A DNA stretch of 64,000 bases, from positions 1 to 64,000 of the forward strand of contig JALQPE010000276.1 in assembly GCA_030407315.1 (NCBI GenBank), given 5' to 3'. The notes beneath the pieces were generated by a model. The model worked only from the letters and a program-made list of their open reading frames with translations. It was not told where the DNA came from and ran no database searches. Below are positions 39,366 to 51,156 of the stretch, one piece after another (position 1 is the first letter of the stretch; each line of letters starts with the position of its first letter). The stretch is from Asparagopsis taxiformis. Taxonomy: Eukaryota > Rhodophyta > Florideophyceae > Bonnemaisoniales > Bonnemaisoniaceae. Made by a program: the position numbers and the translations under genes.

Positions 39366-40596
39366 TGATGTTGTTGCTCTGTTGGTCAGCCGACCGACTG
39401 TTTTGAAACATTCTGTTGTGTTGTTCAGCGGAAAGATGCCGTCCATGTTTGGATGACCATTCGAGATCTATGGTACGAGTGGACGTAGAGTGAAGGTAGC
39501 CGATGAGTGAATGACATGATTGGTGGGTGGTCTTGTTGCGAGTATTGCCAGTCATGAATTATACATCACCGAGATGAATAGCTATGATAGAAACATGAAC
39601 ATTTTTATTCATGATTATAGGCCGGAGATTTTTCTGGGCTAACGGTTACAAGTATAAACGTGTAACCGATAGCCTTCAGTTGAGATGTCCTATGTACCGT
39701 TTCGATTTTATTTTATTTTCATCTGGCATTCGTGAGCGCATCTATGGTCTACGCCAACCATCTTTGGTAACCCCGAAAGGAAGTATCTCTGCATTTTCAG
39801 ATTTTTTTCCTTTTCGCCATTGAAAGACACTTTCTCATACACTGTAATATCTATTTTGCCAACCGGCAGTGTTTTCTTATCTACAGTGTCAGTGTGTATG
39901 AATTTACAACTCGCACATAAACCCCAAAAAAGTTCTACTATGTTCTGGAGCTTCCTGACCACCTCCTGTTCAACAGGACGTCGAAAGCTTCCTCGGTAAT
40001 CTTTATACAGCTTCATCAGGACTTCGCAACACAGCATTTCTGTTGAGCGCATCATTTTGACCTGAGGGTGTCCTCGTCTCGCGGCTCGAACTTCCCGCCA
40101 AAGCATGTATGCGGATCCCGTTCTTACCTCTGATCAATCCGTACCCTTTGTAGGTTCTTGACTAACAGCGCAAGTTTTCACCAAAAGCGTATACGAGAGA
40201 TTTATCGGCGCAGATTGTCTTCAAGATCGCTATGCTATATCTTCGGAGATGATAGGGATAACTCATCTCCGCTTTGTATCAATGATCTGCAGTTGCACAC
40301 GTACAGATCTTCAACTCAGATCTGTTGGACACCATGTGTACTGCTCTTTAATACCCAGTTCAAGCGTGAATTCTTTACCGAAACTATGTCATTCTGCTAC
40401 TCCGAATCATACGAGCGCTCTGCTGGTTCCCTGAACGCAGTTACAGTGCCCGGAAATAGGTTAGCAATGGGGACTGTTTCACAATGCGTGGCTGCTATTC
40501 TTCACTATCCTTGCTAAGGGTATTATTTCTCCGTATTCGTCCTACACAAAACCTTGATGGTACAAGTTCTGTCTCGTTTCCAAGTTTCAACAGGGG
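39366..40596. other. Intergenic, nothing recognised
   Basis: No supported gene. An open frame at 39708-40106 (minus) lacks any feature I can defend. Confidence 0.45.
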
Positions 40597-41385
40597 TCAC
40601 ACGAAAATTCTTCCTCTTATTCCGCGGATGTGCACCGTTTCCAGCAGAGATCCTTCTGTTCTCGAGGCAAGATTCACGCTCGCTACAGTTCCCAACAGGC
40701 CAAGAAGTCTCTCATTCACGCAATTCAAATCGCCCCATCCGCAATTTCCGAGCATGTCCAAATGAGATCCACTTTCCACCGTAGTTGTCCTGCTTTCAGC
40801 AAACCTACCGCATCGTTCGTTGGATGCACACCCGTCACAGGCAGATGTACTTGAACTGCCGATTGCAACGGGTGGGTTGCGGCAGCTACTGTTCCTACAT
40901 CCGAGACGATTTTTGCGCGTACCAAACAAATTTTCTCCGCACCGTTCGAGCACATCCATCGGTATTATTGACCGCCAGCCATTTCTACGTCTGGTGCGAC
41001 CATCGTCCGGATCTTTGTAGATTGTTGTTTGGCCGGCTGGTAAAGATTCGCTGGCAAAGGTTTTGATGGCAACGATCCCGGTTTTGCCAGGCTTTCCGGT
41101 GTGTTGACTGGGATTTCCATTGGCGCCCATGATATTGTATGTTCCTCTACAGGAAGAGACCATGCGTATTCCTCTTCCCACGGAAAATACAATGGAAGCG
41201 AGATCGGCAACTGCGGTATGCTCTGTACCGTTTCCAAGTCCGCAGTGTTGTATGTCTGAAACTGGACGTGGACTGGTGATGTCGTGTCCGAATTGGGCGA
41301 CGGAGAGCTGGATATCTGCGGTTGAAATTTTTGCATGGTAGGCGATGAGTGTAAATAGAATGCAGAGAGTGAAGATTGCCGTCAT
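40597..41385 (-). pseudogene. Degenerate member of the cysteine-rich family
   Basis: From the ATG at 41385 a good signal peptide survives (MTAIFTLCILFTLIAYHA). Downstream, family pieces appear without full cysteine frameworks: PDDGRTRRR and PMDVLERCGENLFG resemble the A-to-B junction, SSCRNPPVAIGSS the end of a B module, and GNCGWGDLNCVNE another B module. Many expected Cys are missing, and fragments in a second minus frame (CSNGAEKICLV, near 40940) suggest frameshifts. It lies 1.26 kb from the 37339 gene, at the edge of the cluster. The simplest reading is a decayed paralog; a fast-evolving functional gene cannot be excluded because a 262-codon frame stays open. Confidence 0.5.
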
Positions 41386-42786
41386 AAATTGATAGCAATG
41401 AGCCAGTTGTGCCGGGAACTTTGTGAGCAGAAGTTGGCGTGGCGATACCTGGAAGGGTAGCTGAGAAGAGAAACAGGGTTGAGACTGAGAGTGTTCGGTT
41501 AAATGGGGGGAGGAATGTGTGTTATAAACAGAGTGTCTATCGTCTCTCTGCGTTTAGCTGTGTAGGCGATGAATATTTCGGAGAGTGATGAGAGACGAAA
41601 TGCTGCTGAAAATTACGTCACCTTGGAGGATATTGAAGAGAATGCCATTTTCCTCGAACATCAAATTGAGTGGCGGAAGCTATCAGTAGAGATGCTTAAT
41701 TATTACGTGCTTGGGCAGTCTAGGCTTCGGAATTGGTGGTGAAGCTGTGCGACATGACTTGGAATTCTGGCAACGTCGCTTTTGAACCAAAATTATTTTG
41801 CTCGCTTGCAGTACCTGTGTGCTACGTGTTGGACTTGGCCACGAAAGAGATGGGCTGCCGTGTCGAAGCAGTACACAACAAGTGCTAAAGGCGCGCATCT
41901 GCAGTGCGCAAGGGTCGGGGGATGCGGTGGGAGAGGGGAGGGGTGGTGGGCGATGATAGAGTATTGAAGGTGACTCGAAAGTCACAGTGTGATCAGATGG
42001 GTCTTGCCGGTGGAACGTGCTACGCTTCCACAAGCAGAGTTGTCTACGAACCTCGGTTCGTAGCGGATGGGTTGGTGGCTTCGTTGCACGGAAGCCGTGG
42101 TCTTTTGCGTTGTTTGAGGGATTCCTCCGTCGTTGTAGAACGACTAAGTTTTACATAGGGTTGAACTCTTATTTGTTGTGTGTGTTTTATTCTCGTTGTG
42201 TTGTTTTCTTTTTCTTTCCCCTAATCTGCCTAAGTGGTTGATATACTTTCTGAAGTTAGATTTCTTGAGATCTCGCAAAGACAGTTACGATAAAGTGACG
42301 TCTCGTTTCCAGCGAGGCTATATGGTCGATAGTCGGATGTGGGAATGTCCACATCCGTCGCAAGTTGTCGAGCTGCCGCGAATACACGTGTAGGATATTC
42401 TGTACGCAGTGGTGTTGACAACTTGCTACCATTAACAGGCGATGCACAGAGTATGGGACAGTGTGTCTTAATGGCGCCGTTGGTACAGTACATCGAAATT
42501 GGTATCAATTTGCAATGACACTGAGTGTATGTGCATTGAGACAGTGTGATGACGCAACCAGTAATCGTAAAGTACTATACAGTGCAGCCTACACTGATAT
42601 TCCAAGTGGGCAAACACATGTCGACGTTTGCTGCTGCTGCTGAATTTTGTATTGGCGCATACGGTTCGGGTTGGGATAAATGGAGCAGATATTGTCGAGT
42701 AATGCTGTAACCAATTTTACTGTATTCTGTAGAATTGCGATTAAAAAATGAAGAAGAAACAGACCAAATCATCATTGTGCCGAGAA
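41386..42786. other. Intergenic left of the copia element
   Basis: No supported gene. A TTTATAAC-like motif on the minus strand near 41521 could be the promoter of the degenerate paralog. Confidence 0.4.
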
Positions 42787-42899
42787 TGTCGGATGATCAT
42801 ACTATTACACTATAGCATTACAGTAACATACGCAACACAATTTAAACCAACGCCGCCGAGCCGGCAACAACAGTAAAGGTGTGAACCTCTGACGCAGCA
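42787..42899 (+). repeat. Copia 5' LTR
   Basis: 113 bp, TG...CA ends, matched at 48162-48274 with few differences (for example ACAATTTAAACC versus ACTATTTAACCC). I could not identify a primer-binding site beyond it. Confidence 0.75.
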
Positions 42900-43041
42900 T
42901 CCCCAACAGGCTATGGATCCAGACGCTAAACCCCACACGATCTTCCCGACCCGCACCAACCCGCAATAACCTCTCACGACAGATCCTATGTCTCCCTGCC
43001 GCTGACTGTAGCCGGGTTCTCACACCATCTCTTCCCCGACA

Positions 43042-45045
43042 TTGCGCTCAGCGCGCTACACACGCCGTACCCGCGAGCGCGCTCGACAAGAACTTGACCA
43101 GCTACCCGATCTCCTCTATCAACAGGCCCTTATTGAACTCGAACTGGACACTCGTATTATCAACAAAATGTCTCAGCCTCCGTCACTCCCTGCATCCCCA
43201 ACCCATTCCCGATCCCTAACATTCCCCGCTTCGACATTTCTCCCCTTACCCCAACCATTCTCATCCATTTGTGTCACACCATCGAGAGTCATGGAACCCT
43301 CTATAACGTCACACCCTTTATCCATGGCCCTCTTCCCCCTGTCCCCAGTGAGCCTGAAGACAGGAAAACTCATCACCAACAAGTTGCACTCTCTAGCCTA
43401 CTCGTTCTGCCCAACATTTCGCAGTCCGTTCTCCGAGGCATGAGCCCCTCGCTCCTCAACGGTCACACCCACAAATTATATCAATTTATCTCGAACAAGT
43501 TATCTACTGTCCCCCAACAACACTCGGAATCTAACCTATGACACCGTGCATCTCAGCTCAAGTTCAAACCGGGTACAACCGTTCAAGACTACATCAACCG
43601 ACACACTGAGCTCCGCGAAGTAATGCTGCAGTCAGCGTTTCCAAACATCGATGACGAAAAAACTTCTGTCCAGTTTGTCATCGGTGGACTATATGAAGAC
43701 CCTCAATGGTCCACCCGTCTGTGTTACTTAGTCAACTTTCAAAATTTCCATCAAGGCCGGCGACATTCCCTTGAACTCGTATTCAAAATGTTCATAGAGC
43801 ATGAACGAGTTGCACACATCTCCTCTCCCAATCCAAGCCTCACCCTTGCCTACTCAATGCGAGGTACCCTGCCCTACTGCACATACAAGTACCGCCCTCC
43901 CCTATCCCAAAATGCTCCACCCCCACCAAAATACTTCATATCGCACCCCCTCATCATACCGCGTTACACCACAACGATTCCATCGACAACCGCCTCGCCA
44001 CACTACCCCTCTCAATCTCCAAAGGATAATATACCCGCCACTAGGATACACTGGACCTTGGTGTACACTGCAAGGCTCCACGACACATCAAACAGACCAG
44101 TGCATTGTCCGCCGAAACCTTCTCAAACATTTCAACCCCTCCCCATCCAAACTGCAGGCAAAAAAGATAGAACAACACGCTATCCCGTCATCCTCCATGC
44201 GTTCACTACTTTACCCCCACCAACACCGTTACCTACCCTCCCATTCACCCCAGGTTTACCAACAGCAAATGGAACATCCGATCATATACACACTCCCCTC
44301 CACCACCGGCTCCACCCCAGCCCCCACCCAACTGCCTGATTCCCCTCACCTCAGCACAATAAAATCCAATGATTTATCCTGCTATCTCCTCAACTCTGGA
44401 GCAACACCCACACAATTGCGATACCCCCAACCCACTATGTCTCCTAATCCCTCTACGAACCACACCGCATCAGGTCACCAAGCTGCTATCACGCATCAGG
44501 GACCTGCTCAAATACCCCTCACACCAACAGCGACCATTCAAATCCCACATGCTGTATCCCTACCTAATGCATCCCTCAACCTCCTATCAGTATCCCAACT
44601 GGCCGAACAATATGACGTCATATTCAAAACTAGTGCGGCATACATCACACACCCCCAGCCACCACCACCAAGTCAAATAATTTGTGCTACAGCCCCACGT
44701 ACAGACAACCTGTACTGTCTCAACCCTTTAAATCCTTCCTTCAAACAAACCGCTGGCACTCAATACAACAACACATCCCAGGCTCACGGTGCACGTACTA
44801 ACCGTAACAATACCGCATCCAACAAACCCCCTCGCCCACCTGCTCAGCCGAAATCCCCCGCCCCCGTATACAAGGCCATACCCATAGTGCCTAAACCCTT
44901 CCGCCTTCAACACAAGCGCCCACTGACACGATCTCCTTCACCCACATCCCGTCCTCCCTCCAGAACCGAAGCACCACCGTCCCCACAAACCCCCTCCCTG
45001 CCCTCCATCAACCAACTCCTCATCCACAGTTTCCCATCCACATAG
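43042..45045 (+). pseudogene. Copia gag and protease remnants
   Basis: Gag is spread over two or three frames: FKPGTTVQDYINRHTEL and LQSAFPNIDDEKT with VIGGLYEDPQW (about 43560-43700) are the conserved helical Gag segment. A zinc-knuckle-like C...H..T..C motif (GPWCTLQGSTTHQTDQC) follows at about 44059-44109. The protease site reads LLNSGATPT (near 44390), with Asn in place of the catalytic Asp of DSG, followed by the conserved LNLLSVSQLAE flap-side segment. The frame 43801-45045 covers nucleocapsid to pre-integrase (NLYCLNPL). A frame switch lies near 43800, and a stop breaks it at 43539-43541. The D-to-N change alone would inactivate the protease. Confidence 0.75.
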
Positions 45046-45246
45046 AAGCACACAGCACCTACCAATCCTACCCCACACGACCACCCTGTTCACGGGGACA
45101 ACGTTCCCACACAATCAATCACAACCTCCGCTATCACACCAACCGTCCTATTTCCCTAACCCTCGTCAACAGCAACGTGTACCCAACAAACAACGCATAG
45201 TCCACACCACGGACGCGCGCCAGGCAACACCACCCCAACAACACAT

Positions 45247-46305
45247 CACACTACCCCCGGTATCAACACAACTCACAGCTGTAGACCGCGACTATCACAA
45301 CTGGCACATCCGCCTCGGTCACCTACACCCCACTCGGATTCAATAATTCGCTCTCAAAGGTCTCGTACTAGGCCTCCCCGACACGCTCAAACACATGCCT
45401 CCCTATATCAATTGCACCGGCTGTGCAATAGGAAAGCAACCCACCGCCCCGTTTCATACCAAACCACGCACTTCATCGTTATGTACACATATCCTTACTG
45501 ATACCTGTGGCCCTTTCAATACATCTATTCAAGGCAATCGATACTTTGCTACTTTTCTTGACGAGCATAGCCGTTTCCTCCCCCAGTAAGACGTGAAGAT
45601 GTACCAATGATGGCCAGGCCGTATGATGAACATATGACGTACATGGTGTTCCTCTGATGTACCGAAAAGGAACACTCGCTCTTCAGCTGATGGCCGCATA
45701 GCGATACACCAAAGATGGACCTGAGATGTCTTTACGCTCATCTTTCGGACATCAGCGAAGTATCTCTTGCACACAGTACAGATATCACGTACATCATAGG
45801 TTCATCTGAGGCATATCACGGGTACATATTCATTTTCTTATAGGGATCCATGTTCACCTCACAGCACAAAATAACGTTGCTGCAGCCCACATCCAGGATT
45901 ACATATCCAAAACCCACAAACTCAAGTCTCGTCGCGTCACAGACCTTACAATGGACAATGCCAAGGAATACTTCTCCGCACCACTCCAGCATTTCTAACA
46001 TACATACAAGCCACATCACCAGACACCCTACTATACCACATACACCTCAGGAAAATGCCCTCGCGGAACGAGTGAACTGCACACTCATGGAGACTGTCCG
46101 CGCGCTTCTCCTATCCTCTTCCCTACCCTCCACCCTCTGGGACTTTGCCCTACTGTGTGCAGTAGAATATCGCAACCACTCACCGCACACTGCCCATGGC
46201 AAGACACCAATTGGTGTCTGGACAAACACCATCCTTGACGTCACTAAATTCCTCCTTTCGGCCAACACGGCTACGTACATAGCCGCAAACCAGTTCCCAA
46301 GCTAG
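45247..46305 (+). pseudogene. Copia integrase remnant
   Basis: The HHCC zinc domain is seen as HNWHIRLGHLHP with CTGCAIGK (about 45296-45436), interrupted by an in-frame TAA near 45345. FATFLDEHSRF belongs to the catalytic core, after which a 258-bp insertion intervenes. Beyond it, HIQDYISKTHKL and the catalytic DNAKEYFS (about 45950) are in one frame, while HTPQENALAERVN with the catalytic Glu (about 46040-46078) is in another. The reading frame is broken at least three times. Confidence 0.72.
45586..45843 (+). other. 258-bp intron-like insertion in integrase
   Basis: Begins GTAAGACG and ends TTTTCTTATAG, with pyrimidine-rich DNA before the AG. It separates two halves of the integrase core that are contiguous in other copia elements. 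No terminal repeats or target duplication are evident. It is either an intron-like insert or an unrelated small insertion. Confidence 0.5.
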
Positions 46306-46455
46306 CACCGCGTGCAGAACTCTTCCAATACATTGGCAGAATCGATGCCCATCATTTTCACATCTACAACCCTACAACACAAACTGTATCAAGATGCCTT
46401 GCTTCCGACTTCAATAAATATGACCCTAACAATGACCCAGTCAACACGACCAACA

Positions 46456-48190
46456 TCACACCGACCTCATAAGCCCACACGTCCGTAGTCGTATCCACGC
46501 CACCCACTGCCGTCCCATTCTCTGTGCCAAAAAAAACCTAAAACAAGCCAGAGCTGCCCCTGATGCGTCTGAATGGGAGAAGTCATGGAATGCGGAATCA
46601 GACAATCTAGAAAAACGCGGCACCATTACATATGTTCCCCGAGACAGCATACCTCCCTCAACCACTCTTATCCCTGTGAAATTTGTCCTCAAAACCAAGA
46701 CGGACGCCAACGGGATACCTCTTACACGTAAAACCCGCTGTAACATACGCGGCGATCTCCCACAACTAAATGAACACTTCGGCCCAAATTCCATATCATC
46801 CCCTGTAGCTGATCGTGACGCTATCCGCGTCTCCCTCACAATAGCCACAGCTCATGGCTACGACGCTCATCATTGGGACTTGGATTCGGCATTTCTCCAC
46901 GAATCTTTCGGAGACGACAAAACCATCAATATTTATCAACCGCCTCGATTCAATGGTACCTATAAATACCCTGGACATGTTGGCCAAGTCACTAGTAATA
47001 TGTACGATGCAAAGCAAGCATGCAATACATTCACAAAAGGCCTTTCCCACCACCTACAACTCAAAAATTTCACCTGACTGTCTAGCGAAAGTTGCACGTT
47101 CCTCCTTACTTCCCTACACGACTCCGAAAAGTTCGTCTTTTTCGTGATCACAGTCGATGACTTCCTAGTCATATCTAATGACCAGTCCCTACGCGAACAC
47201 GCCAAGCAACACCTCCAACGTAAATATGTCTTCAAGGACCTCGGTACTGTCCAACAAATTTTGGGATGGAAAGTCACTCGTACTCCACAATTCATCCGTA
47301 TTTCACAGCCTGACCATATCACTACACTCCTCACCAAGTTCAACCTACAGGACGCCAAACACGCTTCCACTCCAATTGCATCTGATCTCCTCAACACCAC
47401 TTAACACATCAACACACCTCTGGACACTAAGACACACGATTATAATGCACTGATTGGTCACTTACGCTATCTAGCAGATTCAACACGCCCCGATATAACT
47501 TTTATCACTGGCTATCTCGGCCGATATTCACACGCACCACTACTCCTGCACTGGAAAGCCGGTCTACGAGTTCTCCGTTATCTCAGTGCCACCCGGGATC
47601 AAGGGATTGAATATAAATCTACGCCAAAAACTACACTTACTGCGTACTCTGACAGCGACTTTGCATCATACCACAATACCCGTCGCTCTATATTAGGGTC
47701 AGTCATCATGTTCAACGACGCACTCGTTGCATGGCAATCCAAAAGACAACGATTCGTTGCCCGCAGCACTTGGGCGGCGGAATACGTGGCTACCTACCAT
47801 GATTCCCAGCACATCAACTGCATACACAACCTACTCCACGATATCCAACACCCAGAACACAACCCAACAATACTTCATATGGACAACTCAGGGGCGATTA
47901 CAACAGCCAAAACCCTACACCCGACGCCAAAATCAAAACACATTGATGTCAAATATCATTTTTTAAAACAAGTCACGCGCAAACGCATCGACATCAAGCA
48001 TATATCCACGCATGCGAACGCGGCTGGCAAACTAACGAAAGCGCTCAAGCCCGCGCAATTTAAGCAAAAACTCTCCCTACTCCGGCTCTCACTGCTCGCG
48101 CCGCGCGGCTACTGTCGGCTGATCATCCCTTCTCCCCGTCGCGACCAGCAACCGCCTGCATCATCGGATGATCATACTATTACACTATAG
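46456..48190 (+). pseudogene. Copia reverse transcriptase and RNase H remnants
   Basis: RT pieces: IPVKFVLKTKTDANG, HHWDLDSAFLHESFGD (first catalytic Asp) and ITVDDFLVISND (YVDD position changed to TVDD), split by a TGA near 47075. LLNTT ends in a TAA at 47402-47404. RNase H covers SDSDFASYHNTRRS, VAWQSKRQRFVARSTWAAEY and KSKHIDVKYHFLK in the frame ending at 48190. Matches run through to KLTKALKPAQF, where copia ends. The polyprotein would need several frame corrections to be read. Confidence 0.78.
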
Positions 48191-48274
48191 CATTACAGTA
48201 ACATACGCAACACTATTTAACCCAACGCCGCCGAGCCGGCAACAACAGTAAAGGTATGGACCTCTGACGCAGCA
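48162..48274 (+). repeat. Copia 3' LTR, shared with the next copy
   Basis: Matches 42787-42899. DNA after it again resembles copia leader and gag, so it acts as the 3' LTR of one copy and the 5' LTR of the next. Confidence 0.75.
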
Positions 48275-49500
48275 TCCTCAGAAGAGAATGCGCCCAGACG
48301 CTACAACTAACTCGCAGAAATAGAGGCCACCATCTCGAACGTTTCCCAGCCCTCCGACCGCGACCTCCACCGCCAGAATTAAAATAGGCAGTGCAGACGT
48401 CAACTCAAAAGCGACTCTCCATCCCGAGACCTTTATCACAAAACAATCATTGAACCCACTAACCCCGAGAAACGCACAACGTATCACAGGAATCTGGCAC
48501 TATGTCGAATATTATTCATACCAATTGGCATGGTTTAAACATATTATAAGAAATTATAATGAACATGAGCCCCGCAACATTGAACAGACTCTTGCCCATG
48601 CTTTACGATTTTATACTGGACATGCTCTCCACTTTCCCGCTGCATCATTTGCAAGCCAATTTGCGACGAAGGTCGAATTAGCTAAAAGCATGCCACAAGA
48701 GTCAATAAAAACATAAATTGATCATGAAAACTAACTCCGTAACCCTATGATACAATCGGCGTTCCCACAGATCGCCGACGAGCAAAAATTGTGCAATTCG
48801 TAATCAATGGCCTTTAACACCTCACAGACGGTGCACCAATACTTCGGAGTGTTCCAAACTTCCATAATTTCCTCTAGGGAAAGAGACCATCTCTGGGACT
48901 TGTCTACACATGCTGAAAGGGCATGAAAGTACGACGCCATAGACCAACAATCCAGAAACACCCTCTCCATACACACGAAACCATCCCCTTCAGCGACTCG
49001 AGGCCAGCCTACGTCAGCCTCAATTTATATCGTACCCCACCATAAAACCCCTATAGATAACCATATCCAACATACCCTCTCTCGTCGTACCGGTATGAAT
49101 ACCAATCAGTAACCCCTCGAACGGACATTACAAAATACTTACCCCCACCTTGCGATCATCGGGGACAATGATGCACACTGCATAGATCACCAAAAAACCC
49201 ACAGGCAACTATTACACCATGCGAAAATTGATGTGACACAAACAGCACATCCCAAAAGGCTACCAAGCACACCAAGCCATCCATTCTTTATCGTTCTCAC
49301 ACCAATATTTCATCAAAGCCCCAGAGCAAGAACAGTAACCGATGCTTGATTTTTCCGAGCCGAACCGCACATTCATGACACTAGAAATATATCAAGTCCC
49401 ACCAACGCCGCAACAACCACCTTCCTACTCAGATAAACCGCCATCCAGCACAATAAAGTGGGATTCTACCTCTTACTATATTCTAGACTCGGGCATAAAG
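48275..49500 (+). pseudogene. Second copia copy, heavily decayed gag-protease
   Basis: Parallels the first copy in order: a leader/gag start (compare 48425-48460 with 43110-43145), a gag block (ATGATACAATCGGCGTTCCC, near 48745) matching the 43623 region, and YYILDSGIKPA (about 49470), which matches LLNSGATPT but keeps the catalytic Asp. No long frame survives. Homology fades near 49500, where the GGCAGT-rich DNA begins. Confidence 0.6.
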
Positions 49501-49534
49501 CCTGCAAACTACACTACTGTGTCTGAGATCGGGC

Positions 49535-50155
49535 CTGGGGCAGTACTGTACGGCAGTAAAATTTAGTACTGTAAAAATATAAATTAATGCCCTACCTACC
49601 GGCAGTACAGTGCACTGCCCGGAGGCAGTGGCCATGTGCTGCCGACGGCAGTAGAAAGTACTGCCTGGATGTATGACGTGAGGCAGTGGTGGGAGGCAGT
49701 GAAAGATGCTGGATTTAGTTTGTCTATCTGGCAGTGATTTGTGCTTCATTGGCCAGTAAAATAAAGTAGTATATTGTGCTGACTTGGGCAGCACGGGGAG
49801 GAGGTAAAATATGCTGTCCAGGAATATGGCCCACGGCAGTATTATTTGGTGGCGTGGGATGCACTGTGTGGCAATAGAAGCTGGTGTTTCCGGCGGCGTG
49901 CTGTGCTGGCTGCAGGCCCGAATGACGGCAGCACATTTTACTATATTTAGAGAGAGCCCCGATGTACTGTATGATACTGCCTGCACGTCATTCCAGAGGC
50001 AGAGAAATGTGCTGGATTCTATTCTTGGACAATGCAGTAATTTCTGCTGCTGTGTGGTGCTGCTTTTTTCTGTACTTACAGGTAGTGACAAGTATATTTT
50101 CTGGCAGCACAGTAATGTAGTGTAATAGGATGACAGTGGACATACTGCGAGGCAG
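49535..50155. repeat. GGCAGT/ACTGCC motif cluster
   Basis: I count ten GGCAGT and three ACTGCC in about 620 bp, plus many partial CAGT, GCAGC and GTGCTG variants, on both strands and unevenly spaced. Chance would give fewer than one. Open frames through it (49811-50125 plus, 49483-50091 minus) show no domain. It lies between a dead copia copy and the Ty3 LTR. It resembles subterminal motif clusters to which transposases bind. 50156-50458 is AT-rich with weaker CTGCT/GTACTG echoes and no gene. Confidence 0.7.
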
Positions 50156-50458
50156 TGTATTTTATTGCCTGTGGAAGCGAGTGGGGACTGTAAATTATGA
50201 TGTCTGACGCAATGTGTGAGAGCAATGAAATGAGCTGCTGATAGTCTCTGTAAAAAGCTGTCTAATAGTACTGCTTTATGATACGAAAAGTGCTACCGTA
50301 CCGTGCTACTTGCCAAAGTGCTGCCGTGCTCTACTACTTGCGTATGTGTAAATCATTGCCACGCTGTACTGCTCCAGGATATGTGAATTGCTGCCCCACA
50401 GCACTACAAAAAGTAGTAGATTTTGATGTATTATAGAGCTGTCCAAATCTGTGTAAAG

Positions 50459-51141
50459 TGTAGCAGGTAGAAAATCCGCTAGAGCGGCAAACCACCCGAC
50501 AGGTGTCCCGAGCCTCGGTAGAGGAAGTGGTAGAGCAGATGAACCTTATAGGTACCCGGCGGGTAGTCTCGTGAGAGAGAAGGGATCGCTACCCGGAGGG
50601 GGTTGTGCGATTATAGCGCTCACGCGAGATGCGTATTAATGGAGCAAGATGACGTAATCCGTCGAGCTGTTGGCTAACCCTAAGGTTTTCCCGGAGAGGG
50701 GTTGAACAATAGGTATGCGAACACTGTTCCTGTGGGTCGTAATTCCACTTGAGTTTACGTTACTCTAGAAACCGTGCCTACTGGCTATTCCAGTGGCAGT
50801 TTTATACTAAGTCTACTGTAAGCTAGGGTTAGTGGTTAGGAATAAATATCCAGTTAGTGACCAATCAGAACCCAATTACTGGCGCTCGCCTACCCGCGAG
50901 GTCATTGCCAATAGGCTTACATTGTAATGTATGGCTGATCAGCCTAAGTTAAAATTTGCCCCTTGTGGGGTCTTGGCCGGGGCCGATAGGCCCGGGTGGG
51001 GTTATTTGTCAGCCTTAGCTGGTCCTAAGTATAGGAAACACGCCAGTTGGCTGGTGCCTTCTGATTGGCACATCCCGTAAGTGGGTACCCAATAGGGAAG
51101 CGACACGGCTCGATCAGCGAGGACCGCCAGGCGGTACGACA
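50459..51141 (-). repeat. Ty3 3' LTR
   Basis: 683 bp; read on the minus strand it starts TGTCGTACCGCC and ends CCTGCTACA. Matches 62238-62895 with scattered substitutions and small indels. Confidence 0.92.
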
Positions 51142-51156
51142 CGGCCCCCTCCTGAG
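51142..51156 (-). other. Ty3 polypurine tract
   Basis: CTCAGGAGGGGGCCG on the minus strand directly abuts the start of the 3' LTR, as needed for plus-strand priming. The rest of 51157-51642 holds no feature I can name and would be leader DNA for the plus-strand ORF. Confidence 0.75.

Larger units (their letters stand above)
42787..48274 (+). mobile_element. Ty1/copia retrotransposon, decayed, with 113-bp LTRs
   Basis: Near-identical 113-bp repeats at 42787-42899 and 48162-48274 flank the gag, protease, integrase, RT and RNase H remnants, in copia order. The left repeat starts TGTCGG and ends GCAGCA (TG...CA); the right starts CATCGG. The LTRs are very short for copia. Coding regions contain several stops and frameshifts plus a 258-bp insertion. 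A second gag-like fragment follows the right LTR directly. Confidence 0.8.

Noticed and set aside
43801..45045. Host proline-rich protein
   Set aside because: The zinc-knuckle-like motif, the protease site and LNLLSVSQLAE place it in a copia Gag-Pol remnant.
49483..50091. 202-codon minus-strand frame across the GGCAGT cluster
   Set aside because: Composition reflects the repeated motif; no domain and no plausible start context.
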